This document shows positions 35,079 to 44,157 of a DNA stretch of 64,000 bases, piece by piece. Made by a program: the position numbers and the translations under genes. Each line of letters starts with the position of its first letter. Position 1 is the stretch's first letter. The stretch is from JBCBDX01 sp038529265 (lineage in GTDB: Bacteria > Pseudomonadota > Alphaproteobacteria > Rhizobiales > Rhizobiaceae), in the NCBI GenBank assembly GCA_038529265.1, contig JBCBDX010000005.1, positions 62,001 to 126,000 of the forward strand, given 5' to 3'. The notes beneath the pieces are model-generated. The model did no database searches, had not been told where the DNA came from, and was given only the letters and a program-made list of their open reading frames with translations.

Positions 35079-36713
35079 TCAGGCGAGAGACACCTTTTCC
35101 AAATCCAACTCGTAAGTTGGATGCTGGTAATAGCCTACAACCTCATCTGTGTTGAAGTTGAAGAGTGAACGCCAGTAAGACTGAATGATCACGCCACTGT
35201 CCTGAAGGATTTGCTGGACATCGACCATCAGTTCGCGGCGCTTGTCAGCGTCGGCAATACCGAGGGCTTCGGTGAGCTTTGCATCAAACTCTTCATTGGA
35301 GAACGCGGTCTCGTTCCAAGCTTCACCTGTGCGGTAAGCCAGGGCAAGCACCTGAACGCCGAGCGGGCGGCCATTCCAGTTGGTGGAGGAGTATGGATAC
35401 TTCGTCCAATCATTCCAGAATGTTGAACCCGGAAGAACTGTCCGTTTGACCTTGAAGCCGGCTTCGCGAAGCTGCGCTGCGACCGCATCGGTTGTGTTCT
35501 TGCGATAGTCATCGTCAATGGAAATCAGCTCGTGCTCAAAGTCCATCTGACCGGCTTCGGTCATCAGGGCAACAGCGCCTTCAATGTCGCGCTCTTTCTT
35601 CGGCAACTCGGCATATTCAGGGTGCAAAGGAGCCACATGGTGGTTTTCCGCAACCTGACCCTGACCTGCAATGCCCAACTGAAGAACGACATTGTTATCG
35701 ACGGCCATTTGAAGCGCATTACGCACGCGCTGATCGTCGTAAGGGGCGCTGTTGGCGTTTGTCCGAACAACAACTGTTGCACCCGTAACGGCTTCGTTTT
35801 TCTGGAGGCCGATGCCTTCAAAAATGTCAACGAAATCGCCTGTGACTTCATAATTGGCTTGAATCTCACCGGACTCAAAAGCTGCAATCTGCGCAGATTG
35901 GTCGGTACCGTAATCGATGAATTCTACGCCATCGAGCAAGGCGTCACCGCCCCAATAGCCTTCGCGGCGCGCATAGACCGCACGGTCACCAACGGAGAAG
36001 GATTCCAGCGTGAACGGGCCGGTACCTATCGGATTGGAAGCCAGTTCGCCCGTCTCATCATAAGACGGGTGCACGCAAAGGCCCGGATAGTCGGCCATGC
36101 CAGCGATCAACGTAATATCCGCGGCAGGCAGGTTTAAGCGCACTGTCATGTCATCAACTTTTTCGATGACACCGTCGGCAACCTTGTTTGTGCTTTCGTC
36201 AATCATGACCGCAAAGCGAGAAGCCATTGAGTTGCCCTCAACGTCTTTTTCGCACCAGCGTGTGATGTTGTAGATAACATCATCAGCCGTAAACGGGTCA
36301 CCATTGTTCCAAGTCACGCCCGGGCGGACTTTCAATGTGTAAACTGTTGCGTCATCGGAGATTTCCCAACCTTCAAGCAGCTTTCCCTCGAAGGTGAAGT
36401 CGTTGGTGTACTTAACCAGTGGCTCAAGGAACTGACGGCCAAGATTGCCCATCTGCGACCAGTCAAATGTGCGTGGATCTTTAAGTTCACGGACATCCAT
36501 GGCGATGCGCAGAACACCACCGGCATTGCCGTGGCTTGCAGCCTTTGCAGGCGCAGCTGCTCCAAGCATGGAGTAAGCCACAGCTGTTGATGCGCCAAAT
36601 GTCGTTGCCAACGCCAAAAACTCGCGCCGTTCCATTTTGCCCTCTTGGACTGATTTAGCCAGATCAAGGACATGCTTCGGCATTGGTGAGCCGTCGCGTT
36701 TAAAAAATGCCAT
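35079..36713 (-). CDS. ABC transporter extracellular solute-binding protein, DppA/OppA-like
   Basis: Family 5 solute-binding protein of about 544 residues. A twin-arginine-type signal is seen near residue 28 (MERREFLALATTFGASTAVA, then an AKAAS cleavage region), so it is probably exported folded through Tat. The body shows typical features: FLEPLVKYT, WNNGDPFTADDVIYNITRW and NPIGTGPFTLESF. ATG 36713 follows GGGAGGTTTCAT. An upstream in-frame start (36737) would cover that site. It is the first gene of a three-gene operon with both permeases. No ATPase genes are present on either side. Peptides or opines are likely ligands. Confidence 0.88.
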   Translation of the reverse strand: MAFFKRDGSPMPKHVLDLAKSVQEGKMERREFLALATTFGASTAVAYSMLGAAAPAKAASHGNAGGVLRIAMDVRELKDPRTFDWSQMGNLGRQFLEPLVKYTNDFTFEGKLLEGWEISDDATVYTLKVRPGVTWNNGDPFTADDVIYNITRWCEKDVEGNSMASRFAVMIDESTNKVADGVIEKVDDMTVRLNLPAADITLIAGMADYPGLCVHPSYDETGELASNPIGTGPFTLESFSVGDRAVYARREGYWGGDALLDGVEFIDYGTDQSAQIAAFESGEIQANYEVTGDFVDIFEGIGLQKNEAVTGATVVVRTNANSAPYDDQRVRNALQMAVDNNVVLQLGIAGQGQVAENHHVAPLHPEYAELPKKERDIEGAVALMTEAGQMDFEHELISIDDDYRKNTTDAVAAQLREAGFKVKRTVLPGSTFWNDWTKYPYSSTNWNGRPLGVQVLALAYRTGEAWNETAFSNEEFDAKLTEALGIADADKRRELMVDVQQILQDSGVIIQSYWRSLFNFNTDEVVGYYQHPTYELDLEKVSLA

Positions 36714-36917
36714 ATGAAACCTCCCAGGTTGCAGCATCTTGAGGCCTCTACCTTCAACACTGAGATACGTTTGTCAAAGCGAACGCCAGAAATTAAAGGG
36801 TTTAGGTCAGCCTCAGCCTTCCACATACACGTTCATTTTCGGTCACATTTAAGTATATCGCAGCTTTGGTGGCGTCAGCTTGAGTGTTAAAAGCGACGCC
36901 GAATCGGGAGCCCCGCC

Positions 36918-37724
36918 TTGGAAAACCAAACAATTGTTGGCGCTGCGCTGTTGGGCATCCTTGAGGGACTGACAGAGTTTATCCCGGTTTCGTCGACTGG
37001 CCATTTGCTGCTTGCCGGTCATTTTTTGGGCTTTCAGTCGACCGGCAACAGCTTTGAAGTTCTCATTCAGGTTGGCGCAATCCTTGCCATATTGAGTGTC
37101 TATGCCGCCCGGCTTACCCAGATGCTGTTCGCGCTACCAAATGACCGTGCGACGCAACGCTTTGTTGCTGGTATTTTGCTGGCGTTTCTGCCTGCTGCGG
37201 TGATCGGTGCGCTCGCGCATGATTTCATCAAGACCGTGCTCTTTGAAACGCCGCTTCTCATTTGCATCGTCTTGATCTTGGGTGGCTTCATCCTTTTGTG
37301 GATCGACAAGATGCCGCTCAAGCCAAAATATGATGACGTCACGACTTACCCGATGGGGCTCTATTTCAAGATTGGTCTTTGCCAGTGCTTGGCGATGATT
37401 CCGGGAACTTCACGGTCGGGCGCAACGATTGCAGGCGCTCTGTTGATGGGCACAGACAAACGGTCAGCAGCCGAGTTCTCATTCTTTCTGGCCATGCCGA
37501 CCATGGCAGGTGCCTTCGCTTATGATCTCTACCAGAACATCGACATTTTAACCTTTGATGATTTCCAAATCATCGCGGCGGGCTTCATAACCGCTTTCAT
37601 CAGCGCGGTTTTTGTCGTGCGGTTTTTGCTAGACTATGTTTCGCGCCATGGATTTGCAGTGTTTGCCTATTGGCGCATTCTAGTGGGAAGCGCTGGGCTC
37701 ATCGGGCTTTGGATGATCGGCTAG
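36918..37724 (+). CDS. uppP: Undecaprenyl-diphosphatase UppP/BacA
   Basis: Integral membrane phosphatase of 268 residues that recycles the C55 lipid carrier for peptidoglycan and polysaccharide synthesis. Both catalytic motifs are present: LEGLTEFIPVSSTGH (residues 14-28, with the catalytic Glu) and PGTSRSGATI near residue 161. About eight helices are visible. The start is a TTG at 36918 with CGGGAG about 8 bases before it; no better ATG precedes the first motif. The stop is interlocked with the convergent TauE-like gene in CTAG. Overexpressed UppP gives bacitracin resistance. Confidence 0.95.
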   Translation: MENQTIVGAALLGILEGLTEFIPVSSTGHLLLAGHFLGFQSTGNSFEVLIQVGAILAILSVYAARLTQMLFALPNDRATQRFVAGILLAFLPAAVIGALAHDFIKTVLFETPLLICIVLILGGFILLWIDKMPLKPKYDDVTTYPMGLYFKIGLCQCLAMIPGTSRSGATIAGALLMGTDKRSAAEFSFFLAMPTMAGAFAYDLYQNIDILTFDDFQIIAAGFITAFISAVFVVRFLLDYVSRHGFAVFAYWRILVGSAGLIGLWMIG

Positions 37725-38473
37725 AGCGCCAACCAGCCGCGCCTGATCATATCGGCGCCCAAAAGCGTAATCATGATTTTCAGTAACAGGCGAAACCGTG
37801 CTTCGGGCAGTCGGCGCAGCAATTTAATGCCTGTCAGCGTGCCCAAAAAGCCGGAAACGATCATGGCGCCTACAAGTGGCAACCATTGCAGGAACGCGAA
37901 ACCAAGGACACCAAAGGCAAAGACTTTTACCCCGTGCTGGAAGACCATGGCTGCTGCAGATGTGGCGATGAGCGCTTCCTTGCGATCAAAGTGTTTGGAA
38001 AACAGCGCAACCACGAGCGGACCGGTAGCGCCGAGAAACATAGTCAGCGCGCTGGTGACAAAGCCACCAAAAGCGACCAACCAGCGCGATTTTGCAGCAA
38101 TGGCTGGCAGCTTGACCCAAACGATCAAGACAACAAAAAGGCCCAAAGTCACTCTCAGCCAAGCATCGGGCAGTTCTATAACGATGTAGGCGGCCAATAC
38201 TGCGCCAATCAAGCCGAACACGAAAAAAAGCCCAAGTGTGCCCCATTCAATATCGTTCTTAAGGGCAACAGCCCGGCCAGTATTGGAACCCAGCTGCACC
38301 AACCCATGAACCGGCACTAGAACCGATACCGGCAGGAACATGCCCATGACTGCCAAAAGTGTCAGGCCACCGCCCATCGCGAGCGCTGCCGTGATGGCTG
38401 ATGTAAAAAAACTGGTTACGACGAGTAGCGCTGCTACGGATAGTGAAACGCCATCCGGCAGCAAAGCTTCCAA
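37721..38473 (-). CDS. Sulfite exporter TauE/SafE family membrane protein
   Basis: Integral membrane protein of 250 residues with about eight hydrophobic segments arranged as two halves. Family-type motifs are ITAALAMGGGLTLLAVMGMF (near residue 27) and GATGPLVVALF near residue 148, typical of TauE/SafE anion exporters. The substrate is probably a small organosulfur or sulfite anion, which is a family-level guess. The start appears to be TTG 38473, 3 bases after the NDUFA9-like stop; the next Met (residue 33) is already inside a conserved loop. It is likely co-transcribed with the gene upstream. Confidence 0.85.
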   Translation of the reverse strand: MEALLPDGVSLSVAALLVVTSFFTSAITAALAMGGGLTLLAVMGMFLPVSVLVPVHGLVQLGSNTGRAVALKNDIEWGTLGLFFVFGLIGAVLAAYIVIELPDAWLRVTLGLFVVLIVWVKLPAIAAKSRWLVAFGGFVTSALTMFLGATGPLVVALFSKHFDRKEALIATSAAAMVFQHGVKVFAFGVLGFAFLQWLPLVGAMIVSGFLGTLTGIKLLRRLPEARFRLLLKIMITLLGADMIRRGWLAL

Positions 38474-38476
38474 GGC

Positions 38477-39472
38477 TTATATGTCTTCCTGCGCTTTCGC
38501 ATCGCGTCTGGCAGCGTTTCGGTACTGGCCGTGCTCGCGATATTGCCAAAGATAAGTCGGGAGAATGGCCTCAATTGTTTTGCCAGAGATGCCCATGCCT
38601 TCGAGCGTCAAACCGTCTTTTTTAGAGATTTCTGAAACAACGTTGTCATTGCGTAGAAGTTTGACCTGATCTTCGGTCAGGATCGGGCTGGGCAGCATTT
38701 GAGCGAGCCTGCCCTGAATAGACGCAACCCAAAATGGAATGTTCACAAACAAGCGCTTGCGCTCGATAATGGCGAGCATTTCTTCCAGACACTGGCGAAA
38801 TGACAGTACTTCCGGTCCGCCCAACTCGTAGGTTGCGCCGCCTTCCAAATCGCCGTCGATGGCCTTTGCAATCGCTTCTGCGACATCCCCGACATAGACG
38901 GGTTGGAATTTGGTTTCCCCACCACCAATGAGCGGTAAGGCCGGAGACAAACGCGCCATGGAAGCGAATTTGTTGAAAAAGCCATCTTCAGGGCCAAAGA
39001 CAATTGATGGACGCATAATGATAGCTTTGTCACCAAGCGCGTCACGCACCCAGTTTTCAGCCGCCGCCTTTGTGCGGGCATATTGCGCTTCGCCATTTGC
39101 GTTGGCACCAATTGCTGAAACATGGACCAATGGAATGCCTGCATCGGCGCACGCATCCGCGACATTGCGCGCACCCTGTTCCTGAACCGCTCGAAACTTC
39201 TGTTTGCCAGTTTCAAACAAGATGCCGACCAAATTGATGGCGGCATCTGCGCCCTCAACTGCCTTGGCGACAGAAGCCTTGTAACGCAGGTTCGACTGGA
39301 TGGCAGTAATCTGACCCACGTCGCCAAGTGGCTGTAAGTGGAACGCCAAATCCGGACGGCGCACCGCTGCCCGCACCCGGTAGCCACGCTTGGCCAATGC
39401 ACGCGTTACGTGACGGCCCAAAAAGCCGGATCCGCCGAAAACCGTTATCACCTTTGGTTGGTTCATATTCAT
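38477..39472 (-). CDS. Complex I NDUFA9-family NAD(P)-binding protein
   Basis: Atypical short-chain dehydrogenase of 331 residues. The N-terminal Rossmann motif is VFGGSGFLGRHVTRALAKRG (residues 11-30), with QYARTKAAAENWVRD (YxxxK) near residue 135 and FQPVYVGDVAEAIAKA near residue 190. In mitochondria NDUFA9 is a complex I accessory subunit. Rhizobial homologues often lie beside uppP, as here, and may bind complex I or a quinone, but this is not proven. GGAG lies 4 bases before ATG 39472 and 10 before ATG 39466, so either start is possible. Confidence 0.85.
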   Translation of the reverse strand: MNMNQPKVITVFGGSGFLGRHVTRALAKRGYRVRAAVRRPDLAFHLQPLGDVGQITAIQSNLRYKASVAKAVEGADAAINLVGILFETGKQKFRAVQEQGARNVADACADAGIPLVHVSAIGANANGEAQYARTKAAAENWVRDALGDKAIIMRPSIVFGPEDGFFNKFASMARLSPALPLIGGGETKFQPVYVGDVAEAIAKAIDGDLEGGATYELGGPEVLSFRQCLEEMLAIIERKRLFVNIPFWVASIQGRLAQMLPSPILTEDQVKLLRNDNVVSEISKKDGLTLEGMGISGKTIEAILPTYLWQYREHGQYRNAARRDAKAQEDI

Positions 39473-39574
39473 GCAGCTCCATAGGGCTAATGCGTGCCAA
39501 AACTATTTTTGCACGCTCCCTAGTCTGAAAAACACGTTTGTTGAATAGGCTGTTGGACGCAATTGCCGACAAAT

Positions 39575-39600
39575 ATGGCCGGCGATTGTTCACCGGCCAT
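39575..39600 (-). terminator. Probable terminator after kbp
   Basis: Perfect 8-bp arms ATGGCCGG and CCGGCCAT with a 10-base loop, 13 bases after the kbp stop. Minus-strand sequence after it is ATTTGT, so the T-run is weak. Confidence 0.5.
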
Positions 39601-39613
39601 GCCGTAAACCGAA

Positions 39614-40120
39614 TTAAGCCGTGTCGAGGTTCGGAATTCTCAACACCTGACCGGGATAGATCTTATCTGGATGTGAAAGCATCGGCTTGTTGGCTTCAAA
39701 GATCACCTCATATTTTGATCCGTTACCATAAGCCTTTTCGGATATCGCCCAGAGCGTATCGCCCTTCTCTACCGTATGGAATTTCGGCTCCTCAGCGGGA
39801 GTTGCCGCCGCGATGATGTCATTGATGCTGGTGTTGTCCAGCGACATCGTGTTTTCGGGAAGGCCGATCTTCAGCTCAGAGGCTTCAACCCTCGAAATTC
39901 CAAGCGTGTTGCCAACTGCCACGACTGCCTTTTCAAAGATCGACTGGTTCTTGACGGCACCCTTCAGCACCGCTGTATCACCTTTGATTTCAACCTGGAC
40001 AGCTTCAGTGCCCAAATCAAAGGAATCCAGCTCGGCTTTCACCTCTTTGGCGTTCTCTTCATCATCGCCGCCAAATCCGAGTTTTTTGCCCGCATCTTTT
40101 ACAAAATCGAAAAACCCCAT
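39614..40120 (-). CDS. kbp: Potassium-binding BON-LysM protein Kbp (YgaU-like)
   Basis: Protein of 168 residues with the same plan as E. coli Kbp/YgaU: start MGFFDFVKDAGKKLGF, a BON domain (about 30-95) and a C-terminal LysM domain (about 112-168) ending FEANKPMLSHPDKIYPGQVL and RIPNLDTA. The E. coli protein binds K+ in the cytoplasm. The absence of a signal peptide here agrees. The frame extends to 40153, but ATG 40120 has GGGAGAAG upstream and begins the conserved N-terminus. An acidic, Lys-rich insert (near residue 20) lengthens it slightly. It stands alone with its own terminator hairpin. Confidence 0.9.
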   Translation of the reverse strand: MGFFDFVKDAGKKLGFGGDDEENAKEVKAELDSFDLGTEAVQVEIKGDTAVLKGAVKNQSIFEKAVVAVGNTLGISRVEASELKIGLPENTMSLDNTSINDIIAAATPAEEPKFHTVEKGDTLWAISEKAYGNGSKYEVIFEANKPMLSHPDKIYPGQVLRIPNLDTA

Positions 40121-40209
40121 GTCGCTTCTCCCATCACCGGTTTTCGTTATCAATCGTCCCTATGTGAACGATGGCACATCAACGACCAAGTCTCCAATCG
40201 GATTTTCTT

Positions 40210-40650
40210 TTATTCTGACGCATCTGATGGGTTATGCCGCAATTTCTTGATCGTCGAGCGATTGGCTTTGGCCTTCAAGCGCCGTTCGATCGACCCTTTG
40301 GTGGGCCTCGTCTTGCGCCGAGGCGGGGGCGGTGGCGCAACTGCTTTTTCAAGCAGCTCGATAAGCCGTTGGCGTGCATCAATTCTGTTACGCTCGCGGG
40401 TGCGGTGTCGCGTGGCTTCAATGACAATTTCACCCGCTTTGGTTGCCCGCTTTCCAGCCAACCGCATCAGGCGTGCACTTTGAGAAGCTGTAAACGTATC
40501 AATTGCAACTGCATTGAAACGCAACTGAACACCGGTTTCTACCTTGTTGACATTCTGCCCGCCGGGTCCTGATGCGTGTATGAAAACTTCCGACAGCGCC
40601 CATGCGGGCACTTCGCGCCCATTACTGAGCCTAATGGCATCAACGCTCAT
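40210..40650 (-). CDS. arfB: Alternative ribosome-rescue factor ArfB (peptidyl-tRNA hydrolase)
   Basis: ArfB/YaeJ of 146 residues frees stalled ribosomes by hydrolysing peptidyl-tRNA. The catalytic GGQ is in SGPGGQNVNKVETGVQLRFN (near residue 29). The C-terminal tail is strongly basic (RKTRPTKGSIERRLKAKANR), the part that enters the empty mRNA channel. The start overlaps the end of the nitroreductase gene by 11 bases, so the two are co-transcribed. Full-length RF1/RF2 can be excluded by size. Confidence 0.93.
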   Translation of the reverse strand: MSVDAIRLSNGREVPAWALSEVFIHASGPGGQNVNKVETGVQLRFNAVAIDTFTASQSARLMRLAGKRATKAGEIVIEATRHRTRERNRIDARQRLIELLEKAVAPPPPPRRKTRPTKGSIERRLKAKANRSTIKKLRHNPSDASE

Positions 40651-41317
40651 TTTCGTCGATCCAAGTGACCGTTTCGCTCATCGATTTGCGCGTTATCGCC
40701 GGCACATTGGCATCTTTCGCCGGATAACCGGTGACAAGCAAAATAACTGGTTTTTCGTTTTCCGGCCGCCCGCAAATTCTGCTTAAAAAGCCCATCGGTG
40801 AAGGCGTGTGGGTCAAAGTTGCGAGCCCAGCATTGTGCAAAGCCGCGATCAACAAACCGCTGGCGATCCCCACTGACTCATTGACATAATAGTGCTTGGT
40901 TCGTTCACCCGTTTCGCCCAAACCATAACGCTGCGCAAAAATAACGATCAGCCATGGCGCAATTTCCAAAAACGGTTTGTTGGCGTCTGTTCCAAGCGGC
41001 GCGAGGGCTTCGAGCCACTCATCGCCTGCCCGCCCGCCGTAAAATGCCTGCTCTTCCTTTTCCGCAGCCTCGCGAATGCGCGTCTTGATTTCGGCGTCAG
41101 AAATGGCGGCGAAATGCCATGGCTGCTGATTGGCACCGGAAGGTGCGCTGAGTGCAGTGGCAATCGCGTCGTCTACAATCTGTTTGGGTACCGGTTTATC
41201 TGCGAAATCGCGCACGGTTCGCCGCGAAGTCATCAAAGCGCGAAAGGCGCTTGAACGCTGCAGCATTTCATCGGCGTCTCGTTCCACAAATGTCAGTGGT
41301 GTATTGGGGGCGTCCAT
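40640..41317 (-). CDS. Nitroreductase family flavoprotein
   Basis: FMN-dependent oxidoreductase of 225 residues. The FMN-phosphate site is SRRTVRDFADKPVP (near residue 31), followed by APSGANQQPWHFAAISD near residue 59 and the C-terminal VTGYPAKDANVPAITRK. It may reduce nitroaromatics, quinones or an enone; the true substrate is open. BluB (DMB synthase) shares the fold, but I see no reason to choose it. It is first in a two-gene unit with arfB. The start ATG 41317 follows the pckA terminator region closely. Confidence 0.85.
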   Translation of the reverse strand: MDAPNTPLTFVERDADEMLQRSSAFRALMTSRRTVRDFADKPVPKQIVDDAIATALSAPSGANQQPWHFAAISDAEIKTRIREAAEKEEQAFYGGRAGDEWLEALAPLGTDANKPFLEIAPWLIVIFAQRYGLGETGERTKHYYVNESVGIASGLLIAALHNAGLATLTHTPSPMGFLSRICGRPENEKPVILLVTGYPAKDANVPAITRKSMSETVTWIDENER

Positions 41318-41345
41318 GCGCGCACTCTAGCTGCAAGCGCACATC

Positions 41346-41375
41346 AAAAAAAGCGCGGTTTGAACCGCGCTTTTT
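41346..41375. terminator. Rho-independent terminator of pckA
   Basis: Strong stem AAAAAGCGCGGTT / AACCGCGCTTTTT with a very short loop. On the minus strand it is followed by TTTTTTT, as expected for a terminator 23 bases after the pckA stop. The symmetrical A/T flanks allow function in both directions. Confidence 0.85.
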
Positions 41376-41397
41376 AAAACAAGTCTTGCGATGGTGA

Positions 41398-43008
41398 CTA
41401 TTCTGCCGCCTGCAGAAACGTTTGAGACGCCGCCGCTACTTCTTCATCCACATCCGCAGCAAACTTTGCAAAATTATCCGCGAACATGGAAACCAGTTTG
41501 GCTGCTTGACGGTCGTAAGCTGCCGGGTCTGCCCAGGTTGAACGAGGATCGAGAATTTTTGCATCCACACCCTCAATCGCTTCAGGCACTTCAAAGCCGA
41601 AGTTGGTGTCAAGGCGGAACATTATATCTTCCAGCTCGCCGTTAAGAGCTGCTGCCAATAGGCGACGTGTTGCTTTGATCGGCATGCGATGACCAGTTCC
41701 GTATGCACCGCCAGTCCAGCCGGTGTTTACCAGCCAGCAATTGACATCGTGCTTGGCGATCAAATCACGCAGAAGGTTACCATATTCAGCCGGACGGCGC
41801 GGCATGAAGGGTGCCCCGAAGCAGGTTGAAAATGTTGCTTCGGGTTCCGTCACGCCTTTCTCAGTGCCGGCCACTTTCGCGGTGTAACCCGACAGGAAAT
41901 GGTACATGGCCTGAGCCGGTGTCAGCTTGGCCAACGGCGGCAGAACGCCAAAGGCATCGGCGGTCAGCATAATGATATTTTTCGGATGACCCGCTAAACC
42001 ATTATCCGATGCATTGGGAATGAAATGCAGCGGGTAAGCGATGCGGGTGTTTTCAGTCAGGGAGCCATCATTGAAGTCTGGCTTGCGGATTTCATCGAGT
42101 ACGACATTTTCAAACACTGTACCGAAGCGTTTGGAGGTCGCGAAGATTTCCGGTTCGGCTTCAGCGGACAGATTAATCGCCTTGGCATAGCATCCGCCTT
42201 CGAAGTTGAAGATACCATCCTCGCCCCAACCATGCTCATCATCGCCAATCAAAGTGCGCTCAGGATCGGCGGAAAGCGTCGTTTTACCGGTTCCCGACAA
42301 GCCAAAGAAAACAGCTGCCTCACCTGCTTTACTGACATTGGCCGAGCAATGCATCGCCATGACGCCCTTACCTGGTAGCAGGTAGTTGAGCATGGTGAAG
42401 ACCGATTTCTTCATCTCACCGGCATAAGTGGTACCGCCGATCAGAACTATTTTCCGCGTCAGATCGATGGCGACGATTGTTTCGCTTCGGCAGCCGTGCC
42501 GATCAGGGTCAGCGCGGAACGATGGCAGATCGACAATCGTCATGTCATTGACGAAACCAGCAAGTTCGGCGCGGTTGGGACGTATCAGCAAATTGCGAAT
42601 GAACAGATTGTGCCAAGCCTTCTCACAGATTACCCGTGTTGTCAGGCGGTTGACGTCGTCCGCACCGCCGACCAGGTCTTGAACGAACAGGTCTTGCTCA
42701 GATGCGTGGGCGCAAAAATCAGCTAACAGCAGTTCGAACTGGCTTGGTGTGATTGCCTTGTTGCCATCCCACCAAATGCTATCTGTGACATTGGCATCCT
42801 TGACGATGAACTTGTCCTTGGGCGAGCGCCCTGTATGTTCGCCTGTGTAGGCAACGAGCGGGCCATCGGCAGAGATTTTTGCTTCGCCACGGATCACAGC
42901 ATATTCATAAAGCTCGGCTTCGGACAAATTATAGTAAACTTGGCCAGACGTTTGGATGCCGAATTTTTCAAGGCCATTAGCCTCATTGAATGTGCCGTGC
43001 GTGTTCAT
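41398..43008 (-). CDS. pckA: Phosphoenolpyruvate carboxykinase (ATP)
   Basis: Gluconeogenic enzyme of 536 residues that converts oxaloacetate and ATP to phosphoenolpyruvate, CO2 and ADP. The kinase motif GLSGTGKTTLSADP (near residue 235), the metal site LIGDDEHGWGEDGIFNFEGG and the substrate region AYTGEHTGRSPKDKF near residue 54 are intact, and length is normal. It is monocistronic with its own terminator. The upstream region shared with chvI carries AT-rich palindromes (43121-43160) that are likely operators. In rhizobia pckA is needed for growth on C4-dicarboxylates. Confidence 0.96.
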   Translation of the reverse strand: MNTHGTFNEANGLEKFGIQTSGQVYYNLSEAELYEYAVIRGEAKISADGPLVAYTGEHTGRSPKDKFIVKDANVTDSIWWDGNKAITPSQFELLLADFCAHASEQDLFVQDLVGGADDVNRLTTRVICEKAWHNLFIRNLLIRPNRAELAGFVNDMTIVDLPSFRADPDRHGCRSETIVAIDLTRKIVLIGGTTYAGEMKKSVFTMLNYLLPGKGVMAMHCSANVSKAGEAAVFFGLSGTGKTTLSADPERTLIGDDEHGWGEDGIFNFEGGCYAKAINLSAEAEPEIFATSKRFGTVFENVVLDEIRKPDFNDGSLTENTRIAYPLHFIPNASDNGLAGHPKNIIMLTADAFGVLPPLAKLTPAQAMYHFLSGYTAKVAGTEKGVTEPEATFSTCFGAPFMPRRPAEYGNLLRDLIAKHDVNCWLVNTGWTGGAYGTGHRMPIKATRRLLAAALNGELEDIMFRLDTNFGFEVPEAIEGVDAKILDPRSTWADPAAYDRQAAKLVSMFADNFAKFAADVDEEVAAASQTFLQAAE

Positions 43009-43383
43009 TTAAAATCACCGGGTTTCTATCCAGAATTGTTCTCCCGAACCCAACGCTGACACCTCAGCGGCCGATTCAGGAACCGCAGGCTCAAACAGAA
43101 TTATTTAACAATCTCAAATGTTTAATCGGTTTAAAAATTTAAAAAACGTTTCAAACGTTTTAAATCTGTGGATTCAGTTCCGCTTGGTGAGCAGTGCGTT
43201 AACGACCCTGCAACCTAAACAGGAGTGAACCTGACAATTTGTGTGGTCACGACAGGTGATGCAGCGAAAAGATGACACTAGATGAGCGCTGTGCCACATT
43301 TTGCACTATATTTCTGGACACCCCTTCTTTCGTATTAACGCACTCGAACGAAGGGACGTTTGATGTACGGGGAGAATTTTAAT
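43009..43383. other. Divergent pckA-chvI regulatory region
   Basis: These 375 gene-free bases hold both promoters. On the pckA side is an AT-rich tract with a near-palindrome TTTAATCGGTTTAAA (43121-43135) and two tandem AAACGTTT palindromes (43144-43151, 43153-43160). On the chvI side is TTGCACTATATTTC and a leader with complementary CCCTTC (43322-43327) and GAAGGG (43350-43355). I see no credible small gene. Confidence 0.5.
43121..43160. promoter_or_regulatory. AT-rich palindromes, candidate LacI-type operators for pckA
   Basis: TTTAATCGGTTTAAA and the doubled AAACGTTT share a central CG flanked by A/T, the look of LacI/GalR sites. Rhizobial pckA is controlled by the LacI-type PckR (from memory), which makes this the natural site for such a protein. 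The match to its consensus is not verified. Confidence 0.45.
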
Positions 43384-44091
43384 ATGCAGACCATCGCCCT
43401 GGTGGATGACGACCGCAATATCCTAACATCTGTTTCAATGGCCTTGGAGGCTGAAGGTTTTCGCGTTGAAACCTACACTGATGGCGCATCTGCGCTGGAC
43501 GGCCTTGGCGCCAAACCACCAAATCTGGCGATCTTCGATATCAAGATGCCCCGCATGGACGGTATGGAACTTCTTAGGCGCCTTCGGCAAAAGTCTGACT
43601 TGCCGGTGATCTTCCTGACATCAAAGGATGATGAGATCGATGAACTGTTCGGCCTCAAAATGGGTGCCGATGATTTCATCACCAAGCCATTCTCGCAAAG
43701 ACTGTTGCTTGAGCGCGTTAAAGCAATTCTGCGTCGCTCTGCAGCGCGGGAAGTTGTCATGAAAGCGGGAAATTCCGCTGCCTCTCAGCTGATCGTGCGT
43801 GGTGACCTTGTTCTCGATCAGGAGCGCCACACCTGTACATGGCAAGAAAAACAAGTGGTCCTTACAGTTACCGAGTTTTTGATCCTGTTTTCGCTGGCCC
43901 AACGACCGGGCGTGGTCAAAAGTCGCGACTCACTCATGGATGCTGCCTATGATGATCAGGTTTATGTTGATGATCGAACCATCGACAGCCATATCAAGAG
44001 GCTGCGCAAAAAGTTCAAAATCGTCGACGATGGCTTTGAAATGATCGAAACACTTTATGGTGTGGGCTACCGCTTCCGCGAAGCCGTGTAA
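43384..44091 (+). CDS. chvI: Two-component response regulator ChvI (OmpR/PhoB family)
   Basis: DNA-binding response regulator of 235 residues. The receiver has DDD at 8-10, phospho-acceptor D52 in AIFDIKMPRMDG and K in FITKPFSQRL. The C-terminal winged helix shows RTIDSHIKRLRKKFK. With ChvG it forms the acid and envelope-stress system of rhizobia and Brucella (BvrR/BvrS), which governs exopolysaccharide, motility and host interaction genes. ATG 43384 follows GGGGAGAATTTTAAT. The upstream in-frame start at 43360 lies before that site and is less likely. Confidence 0.93.
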   Translation: MQTIALVDDDRNILTSVSMALEAEGFRVETYTDGASALDGLGAKPPNLAIFDIKMPRMDGMELLRRLRQKSDLPVIFLTSKDDEIDELFGLKMGADDFITKPFSQRLLLERVKAILRRSAAREVVMKAGNSAASQLIVRGDLVLDQERHTCTWQEKQVVLTVTEFLILFSLAQRPGVVKSRDSLMDAAYDDQVYVDDRTIDSHIKRLRKKFKIVDDGFEMIETLYGVGYRFREAV

Positions 44092-44121
44092 GCAAAAGCA
44101 CTGGGCAAGTTAACGTAACCT

Positions 44122-44141
44122 GCACGCCTTACGGGGCGTGC
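44122..44141 (+). other. Hairpin between chvI and chvG
   Basis: Arms GCACGCC and GGCGTGC with a 6-base loop, in the gap between the chvI stop and the chvG start. No T-run follows. It may dampen chvG expression relative to chvI. Confidence 0.45.
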
Positions 44142-44157
44142 TGTATCTAGAGTGGCT

